From JBLHZY01 sp050633265 (GTDB taxonomy: Bacteria; Pseudomonadota; Alphaproteobacteria; Rhodobacterales; Rhodobacteraceae), in NCBI GenBank assembly GCA_050633265.1, contig JBOEGE010000004.1, positions 310,001 through 374,000 on the forward strand: 64,000 nt of DNA. Reading direction: 5' to 3'. The notes beneath the pieces are model-generated. The model was not told the DNA's origin. It did no database searches and saw nothing but the letters and a program-made list of their open reading frames with translations. This document shows positions 1 through 8,933 of this stretch, piece after piece; position 1 is the stretch's first letter; every line of letters starts with the position of its first letter. A program made the translations under genes and the position numbers.

Positions 1-1
1 C

Positions 2-2152
2 ACCGATGGCTTTGCCTATGCGGGCTATGAGACCTCCTCTTCCTATGATGGGTTGCTGGCAAAGGTGATCGCCCATGCACCCGATCTGCCCGGCGCGATT
101 GCCAAGGCCTCCCGTGCGCTTTCAGAATTTCGCATTGAGGGGATCGAGACGAATATCCCCTACCTCGTTGCGCTTCTTGCAAGCCCCGAAATCCCCGTGG
201 GAACAACCACCACGCGCTTCATTGACCAAAACGGGGCCGCGCTCGCAAAACAGTCTCTAATACAGGCTAAATCGCTTCATTTTGCCGCCGCCGCTGGCTC
301 AAGCGCGGCCCAAGAGACGGTTGAAATTGAGCACGGGTTGATTGCCATCAATGCGCCCATGCAAGCGACGATGATCTCGCTGCTTGTGGCCGAGGGGGAT
401 GTTCTTTTGGCCGGGGCAGATGCGGCGATCTTGGAAGCGATGAAGATGGAACATGTGATCACCGCAGGCCAATCCGGCATCGTGCGCCAGATTTTCGCAC
501 GCGCGGGCGAGACCCTGCGCGAGGGCGCACCGATCTTTGCCATCGCGCCTATCGAGGGCGCCGAGGAGGCGCAGAATGAGGCCATTTCCGCTGATTTAGA
601 CTCTATTCGTCCCGATCTGGAAGAGTTTCTGGCGCGGCGTGCTTTGGGGCTGGATGAGGCCCGTCCCGAGGCCACTGCCAAGCGCCATGCCCGCGGGATG
701 CGCACCGCGCGAGAGAACCTTGCGAGCCTTGTCGATGAGGGCACGTTCAATGAATACGGTGCGCTGGCAACCGCCGCGCAGGCATCGCGGCGCAGCAGAG
801 AGGATCTCGAGGCCAATACTTCTGGTGACGGGGTGGTCACCGGAACCGGCTTGATTAATGCGGCTCACTTCAAGGCCAAGGACGCCCGCGTGGCCTTTGC
901 GATTTGTGATTACATGGTGCTCGCCGCAACACAGGGCCAGCGGCATCACCGCAAGCTCGATCGGATTTTCAATCTTGCCGGCAAGCACAAGCTGCCGGTG
1001 ATCCATTTTGCCGAGGGCGGCGGCGGGCGGCCGGGCGATTCCGAGCGGGTCAATCTTGCTGGGCTCGATACCAAGACCTTTGCCGCCTTTGCGCGCCTCT
1101 CAGGGCTGGTGCCACTTGTGGGCGTTGTGGCGGGGCGCTGTTTTGCAGGAAACGCCGCGCTTTTGGGCTGTTGTGATGTGATCATCGCCACTGAGGATTC
1201 CAATATCGGCATGGCGGGTCCTGCGATGATTGAGGGCGGCGGGCTTGGCTCTTATGCGCCTGAGGATGTGGGGCCTATCGGGGTTCAGTCGGCCAATGGG
1301 GTTGTTGATATTCGGGTCGCGGATGAGGCAGAGGCATGCGAGATCGCGCGCCAATATATTTCATATTTCCAAGGGGATACGGTTGATTGGGAGGCGCCAG
1401 ATGCGCGTGTATTACGCCATGTTATCCCGGAAAATCGTCTTCGCGTTCATGATATCCACCGGGTGATTGAAGGGATCGCGGATATTGGTTCTGTGCTGGA
1501 GTTGCGCGCGGGTTGGGGCGCGGGAATGGTCACGGCGCTGGTGCGGATTGAGGGCAAAGCTTATGGGCTGATCGCTAATAATTCGCGCCATCTTGGCGGG
1601 GCGATTGATGCGGATGCGGCCGATAAAGCGGCGCGGTTTATGCAGCTTTGCGATGCGCATGCTCTGCCGGTTCTGTCGCTCTGCGATACGCCCGGTTTCA
1701 TGGTCGGACCAGAGGCGGAGAAGACCGCTCTTGTGCGCCATGTCTCGCGGATGTTTGTGGTTGGGGCTTCCTTGCGCGTGCCTGTGTTTGGGGTGGTTTT
1801 GCGCAAGGGTTATGGGCTTGGTGCGATGGCGATGTTGGGCGGCGGCTTTCATGAGGCCGGGTTTACCATCGCTTGGCCGACGGGCGAATTTGGCGGCATG
1901 GGTTTGGAGGGGGCCGTGCGTCTTGGCTTTCGCAAAGAGCTTGAAGCGCTGCCCGATGGGCCGGAGAGGCAAGCGTTGTTTGAGGAGCTGGTCGCGAAGT
2001 TTTACGCCAGTGGGAAGGCGGTTCACTTTGCTTCAGCGCTTGAGATTGATGCGGTGATTGATCCGGCCGAAACGCGCCAGTGGATTGCCAATGGCGCGGC
2101 GGCCATGCCTGCGCCTGTCCGCAAGGGGCGGCCCTTTGTTGATACGTGGTAG
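2..2152 (+). CDS. Fused biotin-dependent acyl-CoA carboxylase (biotin carboxylase C-terminus, biotinyl and carboxyltransferase domains), 5' truncated
   Basis: The frame is open from the left edge, so the start lies outside the window. The first visible residues (YDGLLAKVIAHAPD) resemble the C-terminal end of a biotin carboxylase domain. A biotinyl domain follows, with the EAMKMEHV biotinylation motif (target lysine codon 443-445). The remaining roughly 500 residues form a crotonase-fold carboxyltransferase with glycine-rich CoA-binding stretches. One polypeptide therefore carries BC, BCCP and CT, as in the large fused carboxylases of Rhodobacterales, and would add CO2 to an acyl-CoA in the cytoplasm. 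The substrate (acetyl-, propionyl- or methylcrotonyl-CoA) cannot be read from sequence alone. It converges on trhO with 6 bases between them. Confidence 0.85.
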   Translation, partial: TDGFAYAGYETSSSYDGLLAKVIAHAPDLPGAIAKASRALSEFRIEGIETNIPYLVALLASPEIPVGTTTTRFIDQNGAALAKQSLIQAKSLHFAAAAGSSAAQETVEIEHGLIAINAPMQATMISLLVAEGDVLLAGADAAILEAMKMEHVITAGQSGIVRQIFARAGETLREGAPIFAIAPIEGAEEAQNEAISADLDSIRPDLEEFLARRALGLDEARPEATAKRHARGMRTARENLASLVDEGTFNEYGALATAAQASRRSREDLEANTSGDGVVTGTGLINAAHFKAKDARVAFAICDYMVLAATQGQRHHRKLDRIFNLAGKHKLPVIHFAEGGGGRPGDSERVNLAGLDTKTFAAFARLSGLVPLVGVVAGRCFAGNAALLGCCDVIIATEDSNIGMAGPAMIEGGGLGSYAPEDVGPIGVQSANGVVDIRVADEAEACEIARQYISYFQGDTVDWEAPDARVLRHVIPENRLRVHDIHRVIEGIADIGSVLELRAGWGAGMVTALVRIEGKAYGLIANNSRHLGGAIDADAADKAARFMQLCDAHALPVLSLCDTPGFMVGPEAEKTALVRHVSRMFVVGASLRVPVFGVVLRKGYGLGAMAMLGGGFHEAGFTIAWPTGEFGGMGLEGAVRLGFRKELEALPDGPERQALFEELVAKFYASGKAVHFASALEIDAVIDPAETRQWIANGAAAMPAPVRKGRPFVDTW

Positions 2153-2158
2153 GGCGCT

Positions 2159-3121
2159 TTAGGCCTTATTAGAGCCTGTTTTTGGATCAATCGCGCGCTG
2201 TTGTGCTTTGGTTTTGGGCCGTGGCCCCATGTGTTTTTCGCCGCGCGCTTTGGACAGGGCGATTTGATGCTGGCGTTCGCGAAAGCGCGCGCGGCGCTCT
2301 TCATTGTGTTCGTCAAAGCACAAGTGGCAGGACACGCCCTCTTCGAATTCGGCCCGTTTTGTATCCTCGGGAAGCAGCGGGCGGCGGCAGGCATGGCAGA
2401 GCAGATGTGGCCCTTCTTCGAGCCCATGCCCAACAGAAACCCGCTGATCAAAGACAAAGCATTCACCGCTCCAAGTGCTTTCTTCTTGGGGGACTTCTTC
2501 GAGGTATTTCAGGATGCCGCCTTTGAGGTGATAGACATCCTCAACCCCTTGCCCGAGCAGGTAGTTGGTCGATTTTTCGCAGCGGATGCCGCCGGTGCAG
2601 AACATCGCGATGCGTTTGTTATGAAAGCGGTGTTTGTTGGCCTCCCACCAGGCGGGAAATTCGCCAAAGGCGGTCGTTTCAGGGTCTATTGCGCCGTCAA
2701 ACGTCCCGATAGCGACCTCGTAATCGTTGCGTGTGTCGATCACGGCGACGTCTTCGGCTTGGATCAGAGCGTTCCATTCATTGGGGTCAACATAATGCCC
2801 GACGCGCGCTTTTGGATCGACATTGGGCTGACCCATTGTAACGATTTCGCGTTTGAGACGGACCTTCATACGGCCAAAGGGCGGCTTGCTGGCGTGGCTT
2901 TCTTTCCATTCCAAATCAGAGCAGCCGGGCAGGGCGCGGATATGGGCAAGGGTGGCATCAATCCCGGCGCGGCTTCCGGCGATCGTTCCGTTGATGCCTT
3001 CGGGCGCGAGCAGCAGCGATCCGGTGATGCCTTGGGCCTCGCAAAGCGCAAGGAGAGGCCCGCGAATGGCCGCAGGATCGGGGAAACGGGTGAAGTGATA
3101 TAGGGCGGCGATTGTATGCAT
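2159..3121 (-). CDS. trhO: tRNA uridine(34) hydroxylase TrhO (rhodanese family, formerly YceA)
   Basis: This 320-residue protein has the TrhO architecture: an N-terminal acylphosphatase-like domain, a central rhodanese domain, and a Cys-rich C-terminal segment with CHAC and CHLC pairs that probably bind zinc. The rhodanese loop CTGGIRCEKS holds the active-site cysteine. The family makes 5-hydroxyuridine at tRNA position 34 in an oxygen-dependent reaction, the precursor of the cmo5U/mcmo5U wobble modifications. The ATG at 3121 is preferred over an upstream in-frame TTG at 3130. It is divergent from pncA, with a 95-base shared promoter region. Confidence 0.92.
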   Translation of the reverse strand: MHTIAALYHFTRFPDPAAIRGPLLALCEAQGITGSLLLAPEGINGTIAGSRAGIDATLAHIRALPGCSDLEWKESHASKPPFGRMKVRLKREIVTMGQPNVDPKARVGHYVDPNEWNALIQAEDVAVIDTRNDYEVAIGTFDGAIDPETTAFGEFPAWWEANKHRFHNKRIAMFCTGGIRCEKSTNYLLGQGVEDVYHLKGGILKYLEEVPQEESTWSGECFVFDQRVSVGHGLEEGPHLLCHACRRPLLPEDTKRAEFEEGVSCHLCFDEHNEERRARFRERQHQIALSKARGEKHMGPRPKTKAQQRAIDPKTGSNKA

Positions 3122-3216
3122 AGCGCTCAAATACCGCCCCGCGCGGGCCTGCGCAAGCGCACGGTTGACGCATCCTTTTGCGCGGCCTAGGCAGTTGGGT
3201 GAAGAAGGAGAATGCC

Positions 3217-3819
3217 ATGCGTGCTGCGAATGAAGCCCTGATTGTAATAGACGTTCAAAATGATTTTTGCCCCGGTGGCGCGCTTGCTGTTGGTGGCGGG
3301 GATGAGATCGTTGGGGGGATCAATGCGCTGATGAGTGAGTTTGCTTGTGTCGTGCTGACGCAGGATTGGCACCCGGCGGATCATTCCTCTTTTGCCTCTC
3401 AGCATGGGGCCGACCCGATGAGCATGATCGAGATGCCTTATGGCCCGCAGGTGCTTTGGCCAGATCATTGCATTATCGGCTCGAAGGGCGCCGAGTTTCA
3501 TCCAGAATTAGACACTAACAAGGCCCAAATGATCATTCGTAAGGGCTTTCGGCGCGCGATCGATAGCTATTCTGCCTTCTTTGAAAATGATCATAAAACA
3601 GCCACCGGGCTTGAGGGATACCTGCGCAATCGCGGCATTGAGAGGCTGACGCTTGTTGGGCTTGCCACGGATTTCTGCGTTAATTTTTCGGCGGTGGACG
3701 GGGCCAATCTTGGCTTTGAGACGCAGGTAGATCAGAGCTTATGCCGCGCGATTGATTTTGATGGCTCGCTAGAGGCGGCGCAAAAAGGCATGATCGCGGC
3801 GGGCGTTTCGCTGCTTTGA
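3217..3819 (+). CDS. pncA: Nicotinamidase
   Basis: This 200-residue isochorismatase-fold protein hydrolyses nicotinamide to nicotinate in NAD salvage. The N-terminal VIDVQNDFCPGGAL supplies the catalytic aspartate. QDWHPADHSSF carries metal-binding Asp and His residues, and GLATDFCVNFSA carries the nucleophilic cysteine. The start at 3217 is chosen because AAGGAG sits 6 bases upstream; the longer in-frame ORF from 3178 has no supporting site. pncB follows in the same direction after 77 bases, so the two consecutive enzymes nicotinamide to nicotinate to NaMN are probably co-expressed. Confidence 0.93.
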   Translation: MRAANEALIVIDVQNDFCPGGALAVGGGDEIVGGINALMSEFACVVLTQDWHPADHSSFASQHGADPMSMIEMPYGPQVLWPDHCIIGSKGAEFHPELDTNKAQMIIRKGFRRAIDSYSAFFENDHKTATGLEGYLRNRGIERLTLVGLATDFCVNFSAVDGANLGFETQVDQSLCRAIDFDGSLEAAQKGMIAAGVSLL

Positions 3820-3896
3820 ACGGGGGTGGGCTTCGCGCTTGCTTGCTTGGCGCGCGGATGGTTTAACCGTGCCGTTCAGTAGCTCGGAGCCCCACA

Positions 3897-5189
3897 ATGG
3901 CCGATATCGCGACCCGCGTTCATAATCACAAGTGGAAGATCGATCCGATCGTCCGCTCGCTGATTGATACCGATTTTTACAAGCTGCTGATGTGCCAGTC
4001 GGTGTTTGCCAACAATCGCGACACCCAAGTCACCTTTAGCCTGATCAATCGCACCAAGACGATCCGCTTGGCCGAGATGATTGATGAGGGCGAATTGCGC
4101 GAGCAGCTTGATCATGTCCGCTCGCTTTCTCTGACGCGGGGCGAAAGCACTTGGCTGCGCGGCAATATGTTTTACGGCAAGCGCCAGATGTTTCGCTCGG
4201 ATTTCATGGAGTGGTTTGAGGGGCTGCGCCTGCCGCCCTATCATCTGGAAAAGGTTGACGGGCAGTTTGAGCTGACGTTTGAAGGCTCTTGGCCCGAGGT
4301 GATGCTCTGGGAAATTCCGGCGCTGTCGATCTTGATGGAGCTGCGCGGGCGCGCGGTTCTGAACACGATGGGCAAGTTTGAATTGCAGGTGCTGTATGCC
4401 CGCGCGATGACCAAGCTTTGGGGCAAGATCGAGACATTGCGCGATGTGCCCGATCTGCGGATTGCTGATTTCGGAACGCGCCGCCGTCACTCATTTCTGT
4501 GGCAGGACTGGGCCGTTCAGGCGATGATCGAGGGGCTTGGTGAAAAGTTTGTTGGCACGTCGAATTGCCTGATCGCGCAACGCCGCGATATTGAGGCGAT
4601 CGGCACGAATGCCCATGAGCTGCCAATGATTTACGCCGCTCTGGCCGATAGCGATGAGGCCCTTCGCGAGGCGCCTTACAAGGTTTTGGCCGATTGGCAC
4701 GAAGAGCATTCCGGCAACCTGCGCATCATCCTGCCCGACACTTACGGGACAGAGGGATTTTTGCGCGGCGCGCCGGATTGGCTGGCGGGCTGGACGGGCA
4801 TTCGCATCGATAGCGGCGATCCTGCGACAGGTGCTGAGAATGCGATCAACTGGTGGAAATCGCGCGGCGAGGATCCGACCAAGAAGCTGGTGATTTTTTC
4901 TGACGGGCTTGATGTCGATAAGATCGTTGAGCTTCAGGCGCAATTTGCCGGGCGCGTTCGGGTTTCCTTCGGGTGGGGCACGCTGCTGACGAATGATTTC
5001 CGCGGGCTGGTGCCCGATGATGCGCTCGCGCCGTTCTCGCTGGTCTGTAAGGCGATTTCGGCCGACGGGCGGCCAACGGTAAAGCTCTCGGACAACCCCA
5101 ATAAAGCGATGGGCCCAAAGGCCGAGATCGCCCGGTATAAGCGGGTGTTTGGGGTTGGGGAACAGGAGCGGGCGGAGGTTTTGGTTTAG
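3897..5189 (+). CDS. pncB: Nicotinate phosphoribosyltransferase
   Basis: This 430-residue enzyme of the Preiss-Handler pathway makes nicotinate mononucleotide from nicotinate and PRPP with ATP. The N-terminal DTDFYKLLMCQS is the characteristic NAPRTase opening. FGTRRRHSF contains the phosphorylatable histidine region, and the GTSNCLIAQ and IRIDSGDP segments match the PRPP and phosphate-binding barrel. Length is normal for the proteobacterial PncB branch. It follows pncA. Its stop codon overlaps the last codon of the opposing KAP gene by 4 bases, so the two 3' ends converge with no room for a terminator between them. Confidence 0.95.
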   Translation: MADIATRVHNHKWKIDPIVRSLIDTDFYKLLMCQSVFANNRDTQVTFSLINRTKTIRLAEMIDEGELREQLDHVRSLSLTRGESTWLRGNMFYGKRQMFRSDFMEWFEGLRLPPYHLEKVDGQFELTFEGSWPEVMLWEIPALSILMELRGRAVLNTMGKFELQVLYARAMTKLWGKIETLRDVPDLRIADFGTRRRHSFLWQDWAVQAMIEGLGEKFVGTSNCLIAQRRDIEAIGTNAHELPMIYAALADSDEALREAPYKVLADWHEEHSGNLRIILPDTYGTEGFLRGAPDWLAGWTGIRIDSGDPATGAENAINWWKSRGEDPTKKLVIFSDGLDVDKIVELQAQFAGRVRVSFGWGTLLTNDFRGLVPDDALAPFSLVCKAISADGRPTVKLSDNPNKAMGPKAEIARYKRVFGVGEQERAEVLV

Positions 5190-6514
5190 TCTGCGTTGAT
5201 TTCGAAGGCTTCGATGTAATCGCGGATGAGTGAAGGGATGATTTCGAGGCGAGGCTGATCCCTGAGCCAAGTTCTCCAAACTTCATGGCTAACATCTGAG
5301 CTTATACTTTTCGCAGTTAAGCACGTTTTCCAAGTTACATCGAAATAGCGGTCGGATTGATCATCGCGCTCATCAGTACGTAAATCGCGTGCGGGAAACG
5401 CTTTCTGCATATCCTCGATAGTTAAACTGGAAAATAGCGCTTTTTGGTATAGTTCTGAAGCTATTACTTTCATGACGAGTAAGCCAGCAATGACAAACTG
5501 GCGGCCCAAAACCTCTGGAATGGAGGGGGTTAGCGCCATTTCCGAAAGAATCTTCTGAACTTCTCGAATTGAGATGCCCGCGGATACGGATGGCCTGTTG
5601 AGGTAGACGAGCACAGCTTTTGTGAGCCTATGTTCAAGCTCCATTTCATTCGCCATGTGTTTGAAATATGCGAGCGCAGTTGTCGCTTTTACGCCGCCCT
5701 GGTCAACTTTATTCGGTAAGCTCATGGTTACAGAAATAAATTTCTGAAGGTATTTGCGTGCAGCTACGCCCTCTCCATAACGCGCACGAACACTGTTTTC
5801 GAGCTCACTTAGATTGACGCCCAAGATGAAGTGAACGTTTTCCACCTCAAAGAAATGTTTGATCACTTCGAGCATGGAAAGCGCATAGTCAGGGCGGCAG
5901 CGATCAAGTTCATCAATCGCAATGACAAGTTTGTTTGGCGGGCCTTCCTTTGGATTTGTAAGCTTTGTAATGGCTTCCTTGAAGCTCTTCATCGCAGCGC
6001 GCTTACCGTCCTCTTGCTTTAGGAAGTCCTCAGCTTGATCGGCCAGAGCGCTGCCCGCGTTCTCGATCGCGTCAGCAGCAAGCTTATAGGCGCCGCCGGA
6101 TGCGTAGTTTGCACCAGCCGAAACGAGCGTTCGAATAGTCGGAACCGCAAGAATGCGCGCGGCCGTTTTTACTGTTTCCCAGATGGGGGCTAGCTTCTTA
6201 TCGGATTTAAGCCGCTCTCCGATCACGGTTGTTAGTGAAACAAGCGGCTCATCCAGAAAATCATTCTCAAAGGCATCGAAGTAGATCGTTTTGGCCGAGT
6301 TGCTTTTGTCGAGGATATGCGCCCCGACCCAGCATTTCAGGAAATAGCTTTTCCCGCTTCCCCATTGGCCATCCAAGGCGATAACCATCGGGTCTTCAAT
6401 CCTTTCGACCAAGGCGGAGACCTGCTTGCCAAACGCCGCGCGGTTGAACAGGTCTGGCTCTGGAAAGCCCTGTTTGTAGAGTTTGATTTTTGGGTCAGGC
6501 GGGAAGAGCTTCAT
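5186..6514 (-). CDS. KAP family P-loop NTPase
   Basis: This roughly 442-residue protein has the KAP P-loop pattern: Walker A in DGQWGSGKSYFLK (about residues 48-60) and Walker B in VIAIDELDRCRPDYAL (about 200-215), followed by ILGVNLSELENSV. Between them lies a hydrophobic, small-residue-rich stretch that may associate with membrane, as in typical KAP proteins. The family includes PifA of plasmid F (phage exclusion) and eukaryotic Kidins220, but most bacterial members have no known role. Base composition is visibly more AT-rich than pncB and arfB on either side, and the gene stands alone, which suggests later acquisition. ATG at 6514 is taken as start; GTG at 6520 is possible. Neither has a clear Shine-Dalgarno. 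Confidence 0.8.
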   Translation of the reverse strand: MKLFPPDPKIKLYKQGFPEPDLFNRAAFGKQVSALVERIEDPMVIALDGQWGSGKSYFLKCWVGAHILDKSNSAKTIYFDAFENDFLDEPLVSLTTVIGERLKSDKKLAPIWETVKTAARILAVPTIRTLVSAGANYASGGAYKLAADAIENAGSALADQAEDFLKQEDGKRAAMKSFKEAITKLTNPKEGPPNKLVIAIDELDRCRPDYALSMLEVIKHFFEVENVHFILGVNLSELENSVRARYGEGVAARKYLQKFISVTMSLPNKVDQGGVKATTALAYFKHMANEMELEHRLTKAVLVYLNRPSVSAGISIREVQKILSEMALTPSIPEVLGRQFVIAGLLVMKVIASELYQKALFSSLTIEDMQKAFPARDLRTDERDDQSDRYFDVTWKTCLTAKSISSDVSHEVWRTWLRDQPRLEIIPSLIRDYIEAFEINAD

Positions 6515-6584
6515 GGACACAACTACAACTTTTTAAAATTCTCTTGGTTCAGGGTGCGAGCAATTAACTGATGCGTCAAGCACC

Positions 6585-7007
6585 CTAATCCTCCCCCTCC
6601 ACACGCCCCCGAAGCGCCTTGACCTCTCCGCGGACTTTCTTGGCTTTGATCCGCCGCTTTACTGATCCGTAGGTTGGCTTGGTGGCGATGCGGCGTTTTG
6701 GGGCGGTGAGGGCGCCGCGGATGAGGGCGGCAAGGCGTTCGCGGGCGATGTCGCGGTTGCGGGCTTGCGAGCGTTCTTCGCTAACTTGGATGATGATCGC
6801 GCCTTCTTTGGTCCAGCGGCGGCCGGCGGCGCGGCGCAGGCGGCGTTTGACCGCATCGTTCAAATTGGGAGATCGCTCGGCCTCGAAGCGCAGCTCGACC
6901 GCTGTACTCACCTTGTTAACGTTCTGCCCGCCGGGGCCGCTCGCGCGAATGAACTGCTCGGAAAGCTCCCAATCCTCAATCGCGATTTGATCGGTGATGC
7001 GCAGCAT
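6585..7007 (-). CDS. arfB: Alternative ribosome-rescue factor ArfB (peptidyl-tRNA hydrolase, RF-1 domain)
   Basis: This 140-residue protein is a stand-alone class I release-factor catalytic domain with GPGGQNVNKVST; the GGQ glutamine positions water at the peptidyl transferase centre. A basic C-terminal tail (lysine/arginine-rich from about residue 105) matches the ArfB/YaeJ tail that probes the empty mRNA channel of stalled ribosomes. The start is set at 7007 (MLRITDQ); the upstream extension to 7100 reads through a terminator hairpin and does not resemble the family. The gene follows the small ORF and terminator at 7088-7239 on the same strand. Confidence 0.93.
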   Translation of the reverse strand: MLRITDQIAIEDWELSEQFIRASGPGGQNVNKVSTAVELRFEAERSPNLNDAVKRRLRRAAGRRWTKEGAIIIQVSEERSQARNRDIARERLAALIRGALTAPKRRIATKPTYGSVKRRIKAKKVRGEVKALRGRVEGED

Positions 7008-7087
7008 TTGGGCCTCTCGGGGCTTTAAAGACTTTAAAAAAGGGGGTCTGAAAACTTGTAAGAGTTTAAAGAAATGGGGGCAAAGGA

Positions 7088-7114
7088 AAAGGGCTGCCAA
7101 GATGCGGCAGCCCT
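7088..7114 (-). terminator. Strong rho-independent terminator
   Basis: A perfect 10-base inverted repeat (AAGGGCTGCC / GGCAGCCCTT) with a 7-base loop is followed on the minus strand by a T-rich stretch (TTTTCCTTT). It would end a transcript carrying the tiny ORF at 7183-7239 and possibly the queuosine transporter. It separates that unit from arfB. Confidence 0.8.
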
Positions 7115-7182
7115 TCGAGATTCATGGAAGATGGGCCAGTTAGGTTGCCCAATCAAGAGTGATTTGCCTGCAGGGTTGCCCG

Positions 7183-7239
7183 CTAAGCGCTTGTCCCCTT
7201 GATCATTCTGAACCCTCTTTCCAACATCGTCTCTGACAC
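7183..7239 (-). CDS. Candidate 18-residue small protein, or leader of a short RNA
   Basis: A GTG-initiated ORF encodes MSETMLERGFRMIKGTSA and then a TAG stop. It is supported mainly by its translation signal: an extended Shine-Dalgarno ending 3 bases before the GTG (see 7240-7254). A strong terminator lies about 70 bases after the stop. The peptide has no recognisable domain. The tail between stop and terminator contains GGGCAACC twice on the coding strand. It could be a real micro-protein, the readout of a small regulatory RNA, or part of the 3' UTR of the transporter gene upstream. Confidence 0.4.
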   Translation of the reverse strand: MSETMLERGFRMIKGTSA

Positions 7240-7254
7240 TGGACCACCTCCTTT
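7240..7254 (-). promoter_or_regulatory. Exceptionally extended Shine-Dalgarno
   Basis: On the minus strand the segment reads GAAAGGAGGTGGTCC. The expected full complement of the alphaproteobacterial 16S rRNA 3' end is GAAAGGAGGTGATCC, so 14 of 15 bases agree. It sits directly before the GTG at 7239. Ordinary genes in this window show 4 to 6 matching bases. Confidence 0.6.
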
Positions 7255-7309
7255 CAATTCGTTTCCGTTAAGGGGATGGTGCCATAGATTTGGTATAAGT
7301 CAAAAGAAA

Positions 7310-7951
7310 TTATACAACCTGTGCGGTGAGCCGCTTCACAATCACGCGAAACGGCACCAAAACGAGCAGGGCCAGAACGAGCTTTACGCCCCAATCGGCC
7401 AGCGCCAAAGTGACCCAAAGCGGGGCGTCTGGGCCGGTTAGAAGCAAGGGTGCGCTGTCTTGTGCCCACATGATTTCCTCATTCGCGGCGGCCGAGAAAA
7501 ACGGCATGGATGCAGAGAAGGCGATGGTGAAGAAAATCGCCGTATCAAGCGCGGATCCAATGATCGAAGAGGCCAGCGGCGCGCGCCACCAAGTGCCACT
7601 GCGCAGGCGATTAAATACAACAACATCAGTGAGTTGCGCGATCAAGAAGGCGATGGCCGAGCCGATAGCAACACGAAGGGCGACAGCCGCGCCCGTGATG
7701 CCCGGTGCGAATTCGATGGTGATTTGGGTGCCGATGAGCGAGCAGATGATGCCCGCGATGAAGCCTGCGAAAATCACTTTGCGCGCAGCATTTGCGCCGT
7801 AGACGCGGTTCATCACATCCGTGACGAGAAAGGCAATCGGATAGGTGAAGGCGCCCCAGGTGAGAAGCCCGTCAAGTATCAGAAATTGCACGAGAATATT
7901 AGAGGCGACCACGACAGTGGCCATGGCGATGATGCCATAAAAGATACGCAT
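7310..7951 (-). CDS. Queuosine precursor transporter (YhhQ/VUT family)
   Basis: This 213-residue inner-membrane protein has about six hydrophobic segments. The motif TYPIAFLVTDVMNRVYG near residues 36-52 and the later GSALDTAIFF are characteristic of the DUF165/VUT (ECF-like) family, which imports preQ0/preQ1 for queuosine synthesis. No queuosine biosynthesis gene is adjacent and no preQ1 riboswitch is apparent before the start. The ribosome-binding site is weak. Confidence 0.88.
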   Translation of the reverse strand: MRIFYGIIAMATVVVASNILVQFLILDGLLTWGAFTYPIAFLVTDVMNRVYGANAARKVIFAGFIAGIICSLIGTQITIEFAPGITGAAVALRVAIGSAIAFLIAQLTDVVVFNRLRSGTWWRAPLASSIIGSALDTAIFFTIAFSASMPFFSAAANEEIMWAQDSAPLLLTGPDAPLWVTLALADWGVKLVLALLVLVPFRVIVKRLTAQVV

Positions 7952-8015
7952 GATATTATCCGTTTTATCAAGGTTGCGGAGACTTGGCCCCGAATGGGAC
8001 GGGCGGCTGATACCG

Positions 8016-8933
8016 CTATTCTGTGGCCTCTACAAGGGGCTCCGTCAGGGCATATTCAACAATCTCATTGCGTTGGAAGGCGCGGAAATTGTTGTCGGAA
8101 ACCATTGTGAGGCGGATGTTTCCCTCACCATCGCGCCAGACGGAGATGCCTTCAAGATTGTCGTGCAGGCCGAGCGGGGATTGGATCAAAAGGCGTTCAT
8201 CGGTGAGGGATTTTTTGCCCATTTCAAAGCTGCGCACGCGGGATGTGAAACCCAGAAGTATCAGAGATCGTTCAAGAATATAGAGCCTGCCATCGGGGCC
8301 AATGTCTGCGCCGACGAGGAGATAATCGCCACTGCGCGGCACTGCAAAGGGCTGATCCCAACGCCCGTTTTTGAAGCGATAGACCGGGAAGGGGCGGGTG
8401 ATTTCGCCGGAGCGTTCTGGCATCGTATAGAGCGTGCCGTTCCTATCTATCGCGAGGGCTTCGAGGGAGGAATTGTTTTGCATGTCTTTGAAATCAGGGT
8501 GGCGCGGCAGGGCCACGGCATCGCTATGCGGCGTGGCATAGGACCAGACGCGATGTTCGCTTTCAAAGGAGATGTAGATCGTGCCATCGCTGGCCAATGC
8601 GAGCCCTTCGGAATCATCGAAGTAGCGCGGCATTTCGGGGCCGTTGAGCCCGTGAAGCTTTGAGATTTCAAAATCGGTCATGCCGATGATTTTGCTGTCT
8701 TTTCGGGTGAAATTGCCGGTTGCTATGGTGCCGCGATCCGAGACGGCGGTAAAGCTCAGCCCATCTTCGCCAAGTTCAATGCCAGAGAAGCCGCCGAACG
8801 CGGGATCAGGATCGCTCCAGGCAAAGCTGCTCACAAAGCGCGCTTGGGGGGCGCTTTGTGACTGGGCAAAACTTGGTCCGATGCTTGTGAGGATCGCCGC
8901 GGCGATCAGCGTGCGGAAAGAACGCCGGAACAT
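8016..8933 (-). CDS. Phytase-like / esterase-like beta-propeller protein, exported
   Basis: This 305-residue protein starts with a Sec signal peptide (hydrophobic core about residues 8-22, ending SFAQS). The rest matches the phytase-like domain (PF13449): FSGIELGEDG, AVSDRG, DSEGLALASDG, SLEALAIDRNG and the C-terminal DNLEGISVW are the repeating propeller-blade signatures. Molecular function is not established for most members; the name reflects structural similarity to beta-propeller phytases. The start overlaps the end of mepA by 28 bases with no good ribosome-binding site, so translation is probably coupled. Confidence 0.82.
   Translation of the reverse strand: MFRRSFRTLIAAAILTSIGPSFAQSQSAPQARFVSSFAWSDPDPAFGGFSGIELGEDGLSFTAVSDRGTIATGNFTRKDSKIIGMTDFEISKLHGLNGPEMPRYFDDSEGLALASDGTIYISFESEHRVWSYATPHSDAVALPRHPDFKDMQNNSSLEALAIDRNGTLYTMPERSGEITRPFPVYRFKNGRWDQPFAVPRSGDYLLVGADIGPDGRLYILERSLILLGFTSRVRSFEMGKKSLTDERLLIQSPLGLHDNLEGISVWRDGEGNIRLTMVSDNNFRAFQRNEIVEYALTEPLVEATE

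Noticed and set aside
2201..3103. 300-residue plus-strand ORF opposite trhO
   Set aside because: Shadow of the rhodanese gene.
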